From positions 1 through 41,069 of the forward strand of contig NZ_QASO01000093.1 of NCBI RefSeq assembly GCF_003052605.1: a stretch of 41,069 nt of DNA, in the 5' to 3' direction. Position 1 is the first letter of the stretch. Each line of letters begins with the position of its first letter. The notes under the pieces are model-generated. The model was not told the DNA's origin. It worked only from the letters and a program-made list of their open reading frames with translations, and made no database searches. Below are positions 14,556 to 23,514 of the stretch, piece by piece. This DNA is from Ectopseudomonas oleovorans (GTDB lineage Bacteria; Pseudomonadota; Gammaproteobacteria; Pseudomonadales; Pseudomonadaceae). Made by a program: the position numbers and the translations under genes.

Positions 14556-16478
14556 TTAACGCTGACAGCGGCGGCGCAGCGGGCGGCTCAGCAGCCAGAG
14601 AATCAGCAGCACGCCGGCCAGGATCACCGCGCTGGCGCCCCACTGCATCGGCCCGGCCAGGCGGAACAGCTCGGCCGGGTGCAGGCTGGGCGCGCGGATC
14701 ATGCGCGCTTCGGCAGCCGCACCGCTGGTGGGAATATCGGCCAGGCCGTCGCCATCGAGATCCGGCAGGCTGCGGATATGGTCGAGCAGCACCTGCCATT
14801 CCTTGAGTTCCTGCACGCCTTCCTTATCCGGCTCCTGGTCGATGATGGCGTCTTCGATACGCGGCAGCGCTCTGCCCTCGGCATCCTTGGGGATGACGTT
14901 GAGCAGCCCCTTGGTCAGGTCCGGTACCAGCCAGGTGAAGCTGCCGACGTAGCTGGTGGCGCCAATGCTGTAGAGGCGCGTGTCGTTCAGGTCCAGGTCA
15001 CGGTAGCCGCCGTGCGAATCGCCGATTTCGATGCGGCTGACGCGGTCGAACGGCACGCGCCAGGGGTTGTAGGTGAAGCGCACGCCGGAAACCCGGGGGT
15101 AATAGCTCTGGCTGTCACGCAGCTGGTAGGCGAGCAGCAGTACCTCCAGTAGTGACTTGATTTCGCGCGCGCTGATGTAGGCCTTGATCATCGGGTAGCC
15201 CGGTTCGTCGTCGAACTGGCCGATGCCCAGCGGGGCGATGCGAAACAGGTCGGAGACGTCCTGCACGCCATTGCGGCCCTTGAGCAGGTCATCGCGGATG
15301 GTGCCGTTGCCGGTGAAGGCCAGGTCGGCATCGACGGCATGACGCAGCGCATCGGTGACCAGATTGGCCAGGGTCTGATCGGTGAAATCACGGCCCAGGC
15401 TCTGGTCGACCTTGGCCAGCGGCTGGTCGAAGCGGTAGCCCTTGGGCGCCAGCATGCGCTCGCTGACCACCTGCTTGAAGTCTTCGACCTTGGCGGTGAT
15501 GGTCGCATCGCCGATGATGCTGTCGTTGACCGCATGCAGGCGGTAGTCGCGCACACGCGGCACGCCGTCGTCGCCCAGGCTCATGCGCAGTTCGCCGAGG
15601 TACTGGATCTCGGAACCAGCCTGCACCACCGGGGTACGTCCACCCACCAGCACCGGCTGCGGCAGTGCCACATGCGAATGGCCGCCGACGACGATATCGA
15701 CGCCGGGCACCTGCTCGACCAGTTCCACTTCCTCGCCGCGCCAGCTGCCATCGGCCTGCTGGGTAACGCCCATGTGCGAGAGCAGGATGACCACCTCGGC
15801 GCCCTCCTCGCGCAGCTTGGCCACGGTTTCCCTGGCGGTGGCGACCGGGTCGGCGAAGGTCACCGGCTTGATCATCGGGCTGACGGCCACGGCGTTGTTG
15901 CCAAGCAGGCCGAACAGACCGAAACGAATGCCGCCGCGCTCGATCAGCTTGTACGGCAGGATGCGCCCGGCGTCAGCGTGTGCCTGCAAGCTGTCATCGG
16001 CCTTGTTGCCCGGATCGAAGCGCATGTTGCTCGACAGCAGTGGCACCAGCGCCTCGCCCTTGGCCCTGTGCGCCGCGCTGATCATTGCGGCCAGCCCGGC
16101 TGGGCGGAAGTCGAATTCGTGGTTGCCGATCACCGCGGCGTCATAGCCCAGCTCACTCATCAGGCGCAGTTCGCTGCCCATCTCGCGGGCGATGGTGTGA
16201 AACAGCGTACCCATGGTGAAGTCGCCGCCGTCGAGCAACAGCACAGGTTCTTCACCGGCTGCCGCGCGGCGCTCATTCAATAACGTGGCAAGCCGGGCGA
16301 CGCCGCCGACGGTGTCGTCATCGTTCACCGTCGCCGGGCTGTATTCATTGTTGGGGCCGAAGCCGAGCAGGCGCGACTGCCAGTCGTTGCTGTGCAGGAT
16401 GGTGAAACTGCGCTCGACAGCGGCCAGCGGCATGGCGGCCAGCAGGCCGGCGAGCAGGAGTGAGGGGAACAGGCGCAT
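14556..16478 (-). CDS. membrane-anchored 5'-nucleotidase/metallophosphatase
   Basis: The frame gives 640 residues from the ATG that precedes the signal peptide MRLFPSLLLAGLLAAMPLAA. The calcineurin-like phosphatase domain covers about 25-310, with GGD at 84-86, GNHEFDF at 118-124, SHMG and GGHSHV. The 5_nucleotid_C domain follows at about 330-500. The family hydrolyses nucleotides or UDP-sugars in the periplasm. The first metal motif reads SNDWQS at 30-35, where family members usually have ND.HG. Near the C-terminus an EF-hand-like loop (DLDGDGLADI) precedes a membrane helix (SAVILAGVLLILWLL) and a basic tail RPLRRRCQR. It should therefore be tethered with the enzyme facing the periplasm. Confidence 0.88.
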   Translation of the reverse strand: MRLFPSLLLAGLLAAMPLAAVERSFTILHSNDWQSRLLGFGPNNEYSPATVNDDDTVGGVARLATLLNERRAAAGEEPVLLLDGGDFTMGTLFHTIAREMGSELRLMSELGYDAAVIGNHEFDFRPAGLAAMISAAHRAKGEALVPLLSSNMRFDPGNKADDSLQAHADAGRILPYKLIERGGIRFGLFGLLGNNAVAVSPMIKPVTFADPVATARETVAKLREEGAEVVILLSHMGVTQQADGSWRGEEVELVEQVPGVDIVVGGHSHVALPQPVLVGGRTPVVQAGSEIQYLGELRMSLGDDGVPRVRDYRLHAVNDSIIGDATITAKVEDFKQVVSERMLAPKGYRFDQPLAKVDQSLGRDFTDQTLANLVTDALRHAVDADLAFTGNGTIRDDLLKGRNGVQDVSDLFRIAPLGIGQFDDEPGYPMIKAYISAREIKSLLEVLLLAYQLRDSQSYYPRVSGVRFTYNPWRVPFDRVSRIEIGDSHGGYRDLDLNDTRLYSIGATSYVGSFTWLVPDLTKGLLNVIPKDAEGRALPRIEDAIIDQEPDKEGVQELKEWQVLLDHIRSLPDLDGDGLADIPTSGAAAEARMIRAPSLHPAELFRLAGPMQWGASAVILAGVLLILWLLSRPLRRRCQR

Positions 16479-16651
16479 GGACGATCCTTGACGATGACTG
16501 CGCACAGTATGGAGCAGGCCCTGGCTCCAGACAGCGACCAATCGAGACGCACTTTGTCGCCAATCGAGTCAGACTTTCATTGCCCCAGATCAGCCCCCAA
16601 GCCAGACGGCGGGACTAAGCTGTAATCAGGATCGCAACGTGGAGAAGCGCC

Positions 16652-16816
16652 ATGGACCACTATCACCTGATGCTGATGCTGCTGATCGGCGGCTTTCTGC
16701 TGCTGGGAGTCGGCTTCAACTTTCGCGAACACGAATGGGGCGTACGCGTGCTGGGTTTGGGCGTATTGCTGATGCTGGTGCCGATTGCGTTGCGGGTGCA
16801 TCTGGCGTTGGCGTGA
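16652..16816 (+). CDS. small two-helix membrane protein
   Basis: The frame gives 54 residues with GGAG seven bases before the ATG. It starts MDHYHLMLMLLIGGFLLLGV. A short polar turn (NFREHEWGV) follows, then a second hydrophobic segment (VLGLGVLLMLVPIAL). Small hairpin membrane proteins of this look are conserved in Pseudomonas, but none is named to my knowledge. It stands alone between the divergent nucleotidase gene and a REP element. Confidence 0.6.
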   Translation: MDHYHLMLMLLIGGFLLLGVGFNFREHEWGVRVLGLGVLLMLVPIALRVHLALA

Positions 16817-16825
16817 AACCGCTCT

Positions 16826-16884
16826 TGTAGGAGCCAGCTTGCTGGCGATCCGCTTGACGCATCGCTGGCAAGCCAGCTCCTACA
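16826..16884. repeat. REP-type palindrome pair
   Basis: TGTAGGAGCCAGCTTGCTGG and its inverted partner CCAGCTCCTACA enclose a short spacer with GCTGGCAAG. It starts ten bases after the small membrane protein gene. Such pairs are the usual Pseudomonas extragenic repeats, mobilised by RAYT transposases elsewhere in the genome. The rest of the gene-free stretch 16817-17204 holds the repeat at 17040 and nothing else recognised. Confidence 0.85.
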
Positions 16885-17039
16885 CGTGATGTGGCTTTCG
16901 CGGCCACTAAGGCTGGCAACGCAGAATACCGGCCTTCAGGCCGTGCGCCGCCTAGCCCACCGAGTGATGGATCGCGTTGCGCCAATGGTGGGTTACGCCG
17001 CAGCAGGCATTACGACTCACTCAACAGATCTACCAGGCG

Positions 17040-17089
17040 GCTAACCCACCCTACGGTTCAGCGCGCGGTCACTCGTAGGGTGGGTTAGC
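17040..17089. repeat. inverted repeat, GTAGGGTGGGTTAGC type
   Basis: The 16-bp arms GCTAACCCACCCTACG (17040-17055) and CGTAGGGTGGGTTAGC (17074-17089) are perfect inverted copies around an 18-base spacer. Degenerate pieces of the same word (GTGGGTTACGCCGC, GTAACCCACC) lie on both sides. Confidence 0.8.
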
Positions 17090-17204
17090 GGCGCTGAATG
17101 ACGGTCTTCAAGACTCAGATGAAAGTCGTGCGCCGCGTAACCCACCAAGCGGTTGATGGCGCCACGTCGAAGGTGGGTTCAGGTAACAGCCCCATGACTC
17201 CCTG

Positions 17205-17654
17205 CTACTTCCAACGCTCGGCGGCGTTCTGGTCGCTGCAGCGGCCTTCGACCCAGCGCGGGCCTTCGCTGGTGTCTTCCTTCTTCCAGAACGGCGCGCG
17301 GGTCTTCAGGTAATCCATGATGAAGTTGCAGGCATCGAACGCGGCCTGGCGATGGGCGCTGCTGGTGCCGACGAAGACGATGGGCTCACCCGGCTCCAGA
17401 CGACCGATGCGGTGGATGATCTCGATGCCCAGCAACGGCCAGCGCTCACGGGCCTCATCGGCGATCTTGGCCAGAGCCTTTTCGGTCATGCCGGGGAAGT
17501 GTTCGAGGAACATGCCGCCGACTTCGCGACCTTCATTGAAGTCGCGCACGTAGCCGACGAAGGTGACCACCGCGCCGATGCCGAGGTTGGCGGCATGCAG
17601 GGCGTTGAGCTCGGTGCCGGGGTCGAAGGGTTGGGCTTGGACGCGGATGGTCAT
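17205..17654 (-). CDS. moaE: molybdopterin synthase catalytic subunit MoaE
   Basis: MoaE inserts two sulfurs, delivered by the thiocarboxylated C-terminus of MoaD, into cyclic pyranopterin monophosphate to give molybdopterin. The 149 residues match the usual length (about 150). Recognisable pieces are VVTFVGYVRDFNEG, MFLEHFPGMTEKAL, HRIGRLEPGEPIVFVG, SAHRQAAFDACNFIMDYLK and the catalytic lysine region FWKKE near residue 125. The gene is third in a moaC-moaD-moaE unit, separated from moaD by 69 bases containing a small repeat hairpin. Confidence 0.95.
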   Translation of the reverse strand: MTIRVQAQPFDPGTELNALHAANLGIGAVVTFVGYVRDFNEGREVGGMFLEHFPGMTEKALAKIADEARERWPLLGIEIIHRIGRLEPGEPIVFVGTSSAHRQAAFDACNFIMDYLKTRAPFWKKEDTSEGPRWVEGRCSDQNAAERWK

Positions 17655-17694
17655 GGGAGTGTCTCGTTTGAAGAGGCGTTTTCAGAGTCGGTTT

Positions 17695-17716
17695 GGTGGG
17701 CTGAAGCCCACCCTAC
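17695..17716. repeat. short GTGGGCT hairpin between moaD and moaE
   Basis: GGTGGGCTGAAGCCCACC followed by CTACG is a small inverted repeat of the same style as 28499-28555. It lies inside the moa unit and could act as a weak attenuator or an mRNA-stabilising hairpin. Confidence 0.5.
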
Positions 17717-17723
17717 GCCTGCA

Positions 17724-17966
17724 TCAACCACCGGTAACGGTGGGGAAGAAGGCGACTTCATCGCCTTCGGCCAGCGGTTCGTCGAGACTGCACAGTTCCT
17801 GGTTGCGCGCGCACATCAGGTTCTGCTCACCCAGCACTTCCCATTCGCCGCCACGGGCCACCAGGTGCAGGCGTACGTCGTCGAGGGTGGCGAAGTCGCC
17901 GCTCAGTTGTTCGTCGTCACGGCCCAGGGCTTCACGGTAGCGGGCGAAGTATTGCACGCGGATCAT
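17724..17966 (-). CDS. moaD: molybdopterin synthase sulfur carrier subunit MoaD
   Basis: MoaD is a ubiquitin-like sulfur carrier whose C-terminal glycine is adenylated and converted to a thiocarboxylate for MoaE. The 80 residues begin [15 protein letters not shown] and end with the required Gly-Gly (FFPTVTGG). A longer upstream frame exists but belongs to moaC. This ATG overlaps the moaC stop by ATGA (17963-17966), which fixes the start and couples translation. Confidence 0.95.
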   Translation of the reverse strand: MIRVQYFARYREALGRDDEQLSGDFATLDDVRLHLVARGGEWEVLGEQNLMCARNQELCSLDEPLAEGDEVAFFPTVTGG

Positions 17967-18439
17967 GCTTGTTCCTCCAGCTTGTAGTGACCGCTCTTGC
18001 CGCCGAGCTTTTCCAGCAGGCGTACCTGCTCGATGACCATGCCGCGATCCACGGCCTTGCACATGTCATAGATGGTCAGCGCGGCGACGCTGGCGGCAGT
18101 CAGTGCTTCCATCTCGACACCGGTTTGCCCGGACAGTTTGCAACGGGCAGTGATATGCACGCTGTCGTCGCCTTCGGCGCGCAGCTCGACCTTGACGCCA
18201 GTGAGCATCAGCGGGTGGCAAAGGGGGATCAGGTCGCTGGTTTTCTTCGCGGCCTGGATGCCGGCGATACGTGCCACGGCAAATACGTCGCCCTTGGGGT
18301 GCTCACCGGCAACGATCATCTGCAGGGTGGCGGGCAGCATGCGCACGCGCGCTTCAGCGGTGGCTTCGCGGAAGGTGGTCGCCTTGTCGGTGACGTCGAC
18401 CATGTGCGCGCGGCCTTGGGAATCGAGGTGGGTCAGCAC
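17963..18439 (-). CDS. moaC: cyclic pyranopterin monophosphate synthase MoaC
   Basis: MoaC converts the product of MoaA into cyclic pyranopterin monophosphate, the second step of molybdenum cofactor synthesis. The 158 residues have the family landmarks: HMVDVTDKA at the start, [17 protein letters not shown] in the middle, [13 protein letters not shown], the active-site Lys/Asp region MCKAVDRGM and the end GGKSGHYK. It is the first gene of moaC-moaD-moaE, as in P. aeruginosa. The moaA gene is not in the window. Confidence 0.95.
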   Translation of the reverse strand: MLTHLDSQGRAHMVDVTDKATTFREATAEARVRMLPATLQMIVAGEHPKGDVFAVARIAGIQAAKKTSDLIPLCHPLMLTGVKVELRAEGDDSVHITARCKLSGQTGVEMEALTAASVAALTIYDMCKAVDRGMVIEQVRLLEKLGGKSGHYKLEEQA

Positions 18440-18570
18440 GGGAAAGCTCCAGACGGGAATCGACCGATTGTAAACCTGCAGGTCAGGATTTGCAGTCCTC
18501 TTGTAGGTCGGATGAAATCCTGCAGCCGAGCGGCCCGGATTGCAGCCGAGCTACGAACCCTCTCCCCCAG

Positions 18571-18596
18571 CCCCTCTCCCGCAAGCGGGAGAGGGG
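18571..18596. repeat. perfect GC-rich hairpin
   Basis: CCCCTCTCCCGC and GCGGGAGAGGGG are perfect 12-bp arms around two bases. This word (CTCTCCC..GGGAGAG) is a common extragenic repeat in Pseudomonas and other proteobacteria. It shares the gene-free stretch 18440-18743 with a REP element and a terminator. Confidence 0.8.
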
Positions 18597-18613
18597 AGCC
18601 AAATGCGCGCTTC

Positions 18614-18662
18614 TGTAGGAGCGGATTTATCCGCGATCATCGCGGCTGAAGCCGCTCCCACG
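18614..18662. repeat. REP-type palindrome
   Basis: TGTAGGAGCGGATTTATCCG, then ATCATCGCGG and GAAGCCGCTCCCAC form the usual inverted pair, with one arm slightly decayed (CCCAC for CCTAC). Confidence 0.8.
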
Positions 18663-18696
18663 GGCCCTGCAGAAATTCGTTGATGCAGACTAAAAC

Positions 18697-18720
18697 GCCC
18701 CCGCTCTTACGAGCAGGGGC
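18697..18720 (-). terminator. rho-independent terminator of the PIN-PhoH gene
   Basis: GCCCCTGCTC GTAA GAGCGGGGGC read on the minus strand is followed by GTTTTAG. It lies 23 bases after the gene's stop codon. Confidence 0.85.
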
Positions 18721-18743
18721 GCCAGTGTTTCACAGCTGAAGGG

Positions 18744-20135
18744 TTACATATGGGTTTCCGCGTACTCCGCGAGGATCGAGCGTGGTACGCCTTGCAGGGT
18801 GATGTGCACGCCGTGCGGGAAGTCCTTGAAGCGTTCGGTGAGGTAGGTCAGGCCCGAGCTGGGCGCGGATAGGTAAGGGGTGTCGATCTGGGCCAGGTTA
18901 CCCAGGCATACCACTTTCGAGCCGCTGCCGGCACGGGTGATGATGGTCTTCATCTGGTGCGGGGTGAGGTTCTGGCATTCGTCGATGAGGATCAGGCTCT
19001 GCTGGAAGCTGCGCCCGCGTATGTAGTTGAGCGATTTGAACTGCAGCGGCACCTTCTGCAGGATGTAGTCGACGCTGCCGTGGGTGCTCTCGTCCTCCAT
19101 GTGCAACGCTTCGAGGTTGTCGGTAATCGCGCCGAGCCAGGGCTCCATCTTTTCCGCCTCGGTACCGGGCAGAAAGCCGATCTCCTGATCCAGCCCCTGC
19201 ACGCTGCGGGTGGCGATGATCCTGCGGTAGCGCTTGCTGACCATGGTCTGCTCGATGGCTGCGGCCAGCGCCAGGATGGTCTTGCCCGAGCCGGCGGCGC
19301 CGGACAGGTTGACCAGGTGAATGTCCGGATCGAGCAGCGCGAACAGCGCCAGCGCCTGATGGATGTCGCGCGGCTTCAGGCCCCAGGCTTCCTGATGCAG
19401 CAGCGGCTCCTGGTGCATGTCGAGAATAACCAGCTCGTCGCCCTTGATCGCCTTGATCCAGCCGACGAAGCCCTGTTCATCGAGGATGAACTCGTTGACG
19501 TGCACGGCCGGCAGGTTGTCGGTCAGTTGCACGCGGTGCCAGGTACGGCCATGGTCCTGACGGGTGTCGACCTTGCTCACGCGATCCCAGAACGAGCCGG
19601 GCATGTCGTGATACCCCTTCGACAGCAGCGAGACGTCATCGACCAGTTGGTCGGTGTGATAGTCCTCGGCGTCGATCCCGCAGGCGCGCGCCTTCAGGCG
19701 CATGTTGATGTCCTTGGTCACCAGCACCACGGACAGGCCGGGGTTGCGCGACTTCAGCTCCACCAACTGGTTGATGATCTTGTTGTCGTTGAGGTTTTCC
19801 GGCAGCCAGGTCACCGGCGCCGCACTTTTACTCATAAGGATGGAAAGACGCCCGCAGGGGCCGCTCTTGCCGCGCTGGATGGGTACCCCGTACTCGACGT
19901 CCTCGGGCTCCGCCCCGGCGAGAATTTGATCGATCAGGCGGATGGCCTGGCGACATTCGACGGCGACACCGTGCTTGCCGGACTTCAGTTTGTCGAGTTC
20001 CTCCAATACTGTCATCGGGATGGCGACGTGGTGTTCTTCGAAGTTGAGCAAGGCGTTGGGATCGTGGATCAGAACATTGGTGTCGAGGGCGTAGAGGGTT
20101 GGAGCGGTGGGCTTGGAGCGTCCGTGGTCATCCAT
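18744..20135 (-). CDS. PIN domain-PhoH ATPase fusion protein
   Basis: The 463 residues contain an N-terminal PIN ribonuclease-like domain (about 12-160: YALDTNVLIHDP, MTVLEELDKLK, VVLVTKDINMRLKA). These segments carry the acidic residues that bind metal in PIN nucleases. A PhoH-type P-loop ATPase domain follows (about 255-455), with Walker A GAAGSGKT at about 279-286 and Walker B LILIDECQN at about 383. The architecture is that of PhoH2, described in actinobacteria as an ATP-dependent RNA helicase/ribonuclease. Conserved single-gene versions like this are common in Pseudomonas near moa. It is monocistronic, with its own terminator. Confidence 0.9.
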   Translation of the reverse strand: MDDHGRSKPTAPTLYALDTNVLIHDPNALLNFEEHHVAIPMTVLEELDKLKSGKHGVAVECRQAIRLIDQILAGAEPEDVEYGVPIQRGKSGPCGRLSILMSKSAAPVTWLPENLNDNKIINQLVELKSRNPGLSVVLVTKDINMRLKARACGIDAEDYHTDQLVDDVSLLSKGYHDMPGSFWDRVSKVDTRQDHGRTWHRVQLTDNLPAVHVNEFILDEQGFVGWIKAIKGDELVILDMHQEPLLHQEAWGLKPRDIHQALALFALLDPDIHLVNLSGAAGSGKTILALAAAIEQTMVSKRYRRIIATRSVQGLDQEIGFLPGTEAEKMEPWLGAITDNLEALHMEDESTHGSVDYILQKVPLQFKSLNYIRGRSFQQSLILIDECQNLTPHQMKTIITRAGSGSKVVCLGNLAQIDTPYLSAPSSGLTYLTERFKDFPHGVHITLQGVPRSILAEYAETHM

Positions 20136-20509
20136 ACTCGGTCACCTTCTTGTAGTAGCCAGGCGACGCAATACCAGGGCGGTGCTGCGCCGGACAGAGA
20201 CCGCCGACTTTTTTCAGGTCGGCCCCGAAAGGTGGCAAGCAAAGTGAGGGCCAATGGCCGCCACCTGTCTGCAGGTTTCGGCGGTCTTGCTTTTTAATTA
20301 CTCCAATTCACATGACAGAAAAACGTTTTTTTATCGCCACACAGGTTTATTTGCAGAGGCGGCAGATAGTGCTTGGCGAGCCACCAGCACCCCGTTAAAG
20401 TCCGAATTCCTACCTGCTGTAACTCGCCTCCCTTACCCGCCCCCTCTTGCAGCATGCCGCGCCAATCAGGTGCAGGGCGCTGTTCGTATCGCCTGACTCT
20501 CTGCGCTCC

Positions 20510-20570
20510 TGTAGGAGCCGGCTTGCTGGCGATCCCGTCAACGCTGATCGCCGGCAAGCCAGCTCCTACA
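20510..20570. repeat. REP-type palindrome pair
   Basis: TGTAGGAGCCGGCTTGCTGG and CCGGCAAGCCAGCTCCTACA form the pair. It is the only recognised element in the 531-base gene-free stretch 20136-20666. That stretch should also hold the promoters of the PIN-PhoH gene and yaaA, but I cannot place them with confidence. Confidence 0.85.
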
Positions 20571-20666
20571 AAGGCATCAATGCTGATCCTCTCAATCACT
20601 CCGATAGGTGGTCTTGCCGCCCCCTGACCTCTAGAATCGCCCTCACGCTTTCTGGAGACTCCGCAC

Positions 20667-21446
20667 ATGCTGATGGTGATTTCACCGGCCAAAACCCTCG
20701 ACTACGAGACGCCGCCTGCCACCCCGCGCTTCACCCAACCCGAACACCTCGACCACGCCCAGGAGCTAATCGCCCAGCTGCGCGACTTAAGCCCGGCGCA
20801 GATCGCCGAGCTGATGCATCTGTCGGACAAGCTCGCCGGCCTCAACGCCGCGCGTTTCGGTAGCTGGGAACGACCGTTCAATCCATCCAACGCCAAGCAG
20901 GCGCTGCTGGCATTCAAGGGCGACGTCTATACCGGGCTGAACGCCGAGGATTTCTCCGAAGAGGATTTCGACTTCGCCCAGACTCACCTGCGCATACTCT
21001 CCGGCCTTTACGGTGTGCTGCGCCCGCTGGATCTGATGCAGGCCTATCGCCTGGAAATGGGCACCAAGCTGGCCAACGGCCGTGGCAAGGATCTGTACGC
21101 CTTCTGGGGCGAGCGCATCAGCGCCTGGCTGAACGAGGCGCTGGCTGCGCAGGGCGACAACGTGTTGCTCAACCTCGCCTCCAACGAGTACTTCGGTGCG
21201 GTCAAGCGCAAGGCACTGAACACGCGCATCATCGACACCGAGTTCAAGGATCTGAAGAGCGGCCAGTACAAGATCATCAGCTTCTACGCCAAGAAAGCCC
21301 GCGGCCTGATGGCGCGCTACGTGATCAAGGAGCGCCTGACCAACCCCGAAGGCCTGAAGGACTTCAACTATCAGGGCTACCGTTATTCAGCCGAGCATTC
21401 CAAGGCCGACAGCCTGGTGTTCCTGCGCGACCAGCCGCAGGACTGA
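20667..21446 (+). CDS. yaaA: YaaA-family peroxide stress protein
   Basis: YaaA (DUF328/UPF0246) limits free intracellular iron during hydrogen peroxide stress in E. coli and binds DNA with a distinct fold. The 259 residues match the family length and landmarks: [13 protein letters not shown] at the start, [45 protein letters not shown] and [17 protein letters not shown] lies nine bases before the ATG. The gene is monocistronic. An iron- or peroxide-responsive promoter is expected by analogy but I do not see a clear Fur or OxyR site. Confidence 0.93.
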   Translation: MLMVISPAKTLDYETPPATPRFTQPEHLDHAQELIAQLRDLSPAQIAELMHLSDKLAGLNAARFGSWERPFNPSNAKQALLAFKGDVYTGLNAEDFSEEDFDFAQTHLRILSGLYGVLRPLDLMQAYRLEMGTKLANGRGKDLYAFWGERISAWLNEALAAQGDNVLLNLASNEYFGAVKRKALNTRIIDTEFKDLKSGQYKIISFYAKKARGLMARYVIKERLTNPEGLKDFNYQGYRYSAEHSKADSLVFLRDQPQD

Positions 21447-21491
21447 AAGCACAGTACGCCCCGCCCCATGTCGGGCATCAGGCAACACCGC

Positions 21492-21511
21492 ATGCCCGCA
21501 CAAGCGGGCAT
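21492..21511 (+). terminator. hairpin downstream of yaaA, possible terminator
   Basis: ATGCCCGC ACAA GCGGGCAT forms a perfect 8-bp stem 45 bases after the yaaA stop codon. There is no T tract, so termination is uncertain. Confidence 0.4.
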
Positions 21512-21630
21512 CGCTATCCTGTCCCCCGGTTCCCGCTTTCGCCGGCGCCAGGATAAGCGGCCATTGCGCCCCTCCTGGCGCAGGGCTGGCTAGTGTAGGA
21601 TGAGCGCAGACTTCCAAAAGGACTGCCCGC

Positions 21631-22095
21631 ATGCTGTTCGGTGTCGCACTCGTCATTACCTGGCTGATTCTGCTGATCCGCTATCCGACCAAGGCGCTAC
21701 CGGTGTCCATGGCCGCACTGGTCGGTCTGGGTCTGGTGGCCACCTGGATGATCTGGCAGGAAAGCCGCGACGAGCGCTACCTCGCCCACCTCGAACTACG
21801 CCTGCACTACGACCCGCAGCGCTGCCCTGCCGACCGCCCGCTGGCCATCGATCTGAAGAACGGCAGCGACGCCGCCTTGCTCGAGCTGCGCTGGGAAGTC
21901 GCCGCCTACCGTCCCGGCAATGCCACCAACCTGGCCCAGCGCCTTTACGAATCGCCACGCTACAGCGGCCCCGGTGAACTGCTGCCGGGTGCCAGCTGGA
22001 GCGACTGCATGCCCCTGCCCGACCTGCGCAGCGGCTATCGCCCGGCTACGCTGGAGTTTCGTGCCGAGCGCCTGCAAGGCAAGTTCATTCGCTGA
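21631..22095 (+). CDS. conserved membrane protein of unknown function
   Basis: The frame gives 154 residues with AAGGA before the ATG. Two membrane helices stand at the start (LFGVALVITWLILLIRY and MAALVGLGLVATWMIW). A soluble domain of about 105 residues follows, probably periplasmic. It is beta-rich in appearance (ELRLHYDP, LAIDLKNGSDAALLELRWEVAAY, ATLEFRAERLQGKF) with two cysteines. It could be an immunoglobulin-like fold. I do not recognise a named family. The gene stands alone between yaaA and a REP element. Confidence 0.7.
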   Translation: MLFGVALVITWLILLIRYPTKALPVSMAALVGLGLVATWMIWQESRDERYLAHLELRLHYDPQRCPADRPLAIDLKNGSDAALLELRWEVAAYRPGNATNLAQRLYESPRYSGPGELLPGASWSDCMPLPDLRSGYRPATLEFRAERLQGKFIR

Positions 22096-22106
22096 ACACG
22101 CCGACC

Positions 22107-22173
22107 GTAGGAGCGAGCTCTGCTCGCGAAGCTTGCGGCGTAATACGCGTTCGCGAGCAGAGCTCGCTCCTAC
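22107..22173. repeat. REP-type palindrome, GAGCTCTGCTCGCGAA subtype
   Basis: GTAGGAGCGAGCTCTGCTCG and CGAGCAGAGCTCGCTCCTAC are perfect 20-base inverted arms with GCGAA next to each. The same subtype occurs at 30479-30543 with identical arms and a different spacer. Confidence 0.9.
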
Positions 22174-22294
22174 AGCTCGACATCCGTTGCCAGCCCCGTA
22201 GGGCGGACTCAGGAGCCTAGGTGAACAGTCCGCCATCACCTCAAGCCAAGCCTGCTAAGCTGCAACCCCATTCGCGTCTCAGGGAGTCCCGCGC

Positions 22295-23125
22295 ATGCCC
22301 CAACCCAGCGTCCTTATCACCGGCTGCTCCAGCGGCATCGGCCGCGCCCTGGCCGACGCCTTCAAGGCGGGTGGCTACGCCGTCTGGGCCACGGCGCGCA
22401 AGGAGAACGACCTCACAGCGCTCGAGCAGGCCGGGTTCAATGCGGTGCAGCTCGACGTCAACGATGGCCAAGCGCTGCAACAGCTGAGCGCTCGCCTGAG
22501 CGAGGAGATCGGCGGCCTGGATGTGCTGATCAACAATGCGGGTTACGGCGCCATGGGTCCGCTGCTCGACGGTGGCGTGGAAGCCATGCAGCGGCAGTTC
22601 GAAACCAATGTCTTCTCCATCGTCGGCGTGACCCGCGCGTTCTTCCCGCTGCTGCGTCGCAGCCGTGGCCTGGTGGTGAATATCGGCAGCGTTTCCTCGG
22701 TACTGGTGACGCCCTTCGCCGGTGCCTACTGTGCCTCCAAGGCTGCCGTGCATGCATTGAGCGACGCGCTGCGCATGGAGCTGGCGCCGTTCTCCATCGA
22801 GGTGATGGAAGTGCAGCCCGGCGCCATCGCCTCCAGCTTCGGCGCCAACGCCAGCCAACAGGCCGAGGCGCTGATCCGTGAGGATTCGCCCTGGTGGCCG
22901 CTGCGCGAGGGTATCCGAGCCCGCGCCAATGCTTCGCAGGACAACCCGACCCCGGCCAGCGAGTTTGCTGCGCAACTGCTGGCCGCCGTACAGCGTGACA
23001 AGCGCCCGCGCCTGTTGCGCCTGGGTAATGGCAGCCGCGCCCTGCCACTGCTCGCCACGCTGCTGCCCAAAGCCCTGTTGCAGCGGGTACTGAGCAAACG
23101 CTTCGGCCTGGTGCAAAGCCTGTGA
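22295..23125 (+). CDS. short-chain dehydrogenase/reductase (SDR family)
   Basis: The frame gives 276 residues, in the normal range for classical SDRs. The cofactor motif TGCSSGIG is at about 9-16, the NNAG motif near residue 80 and the catalytic Y-x-x-x-K as YCASK near 149-153, with a serine about 13 residues before it in the IGSVSSV segment. An arginine in WATARK after the second strand suggests NADPH preference. The substrate is unknown. GGGAG lies upstream of the ATG. The stop overlaps the start of the next gene by 4 bp, so the oxidoreductase and the small membrane protein are coupled. Confidence 0.9.
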   Translation: MPQPSVLITGCSSGIGRALADAFKAGGYAVWATARKENDLTALEQAGFNAVQLDVNDGQALQQLSARLSEEIGGLDVLINNAGYGAMGPLLDGGVEAMQRQFETNVFSIVGVTRAFFPLLRRSRGLVVNIGSVSSVLVTPFAGAYCASKAAVHALSDALRMELAPFSIEVMEVQPGAIASSFGANASQQAEALIREDSPWWPLREGIRARANASQDNPTPASEFAAQLLAAVQRDKRPRLLRLGNGSRALPLLATLLPKALLQRVLSKRFGLVQSL

Positions 23126-23490
23126 GCCAGAACCTGCAACTGCGCTACTACGCGGCGGCGGGAGTAATCGCGGCCATCGTGCTGAACCTGCTGCTGCGCA
23201 CCTTCGTGCGCCTGGGCGGCGTGTTCACCACATTGCTGATCGCCGCGGCCATCGCGGCCGGCCTGGCGCTGGTGTTTCACTGGCGTACCGGGCGTGCGCC
23301 CAGCAGCGCTGAGCGCTGGCGTTTCACCCTGCTCTACGGCGGCGTGCTCGGGCTGCTCTATCTCGGCCTGCTGAGCATGATGTACCTGCAGGACACACCC
23401 AGCCCCATGGGCCTGTTTCTCTTCAGCCTGCATTACCTGTGCTACCCAGTACTGGCCTGGCTGGCGTTTTCGCCACGCCATGGTCGCTGA
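23122..23490 (+). CDS. small inner membrane protein coupled to the SDR gene
   Basis: The frame gives 122 residues from a GTG that overlaps the SDR stop codon (GTGA). Four hydrophobic segments are visible: AAAGVIAAIVLNLLL, GGVFTTLLIAAAIAAGLALVF, FTLLYGGVLGLLYLGLLSMMYL and GLFLFSLHYLCYPVLAWLAF. They are joined by short polar loops. I do not recognise a named family. The tight coupling suggests that it works with the SDR or shares its regulation. Confidence 0.75.
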   Translation: MSQNLQLRYYAAAGVIAAIVLNLLLRTFVRLGGVFTTLLIAAAIAAGLALVFHWRTGRAPSSAERWRFTLLYGGVLGLLYLGLLSMMYLQDTPSPMGLFLFSLHYLCYPVLAWLAFSPRHGR

Positions 23491-23514
23491 TCGTTTTGTC
23501 AGGATGACTCCGCC

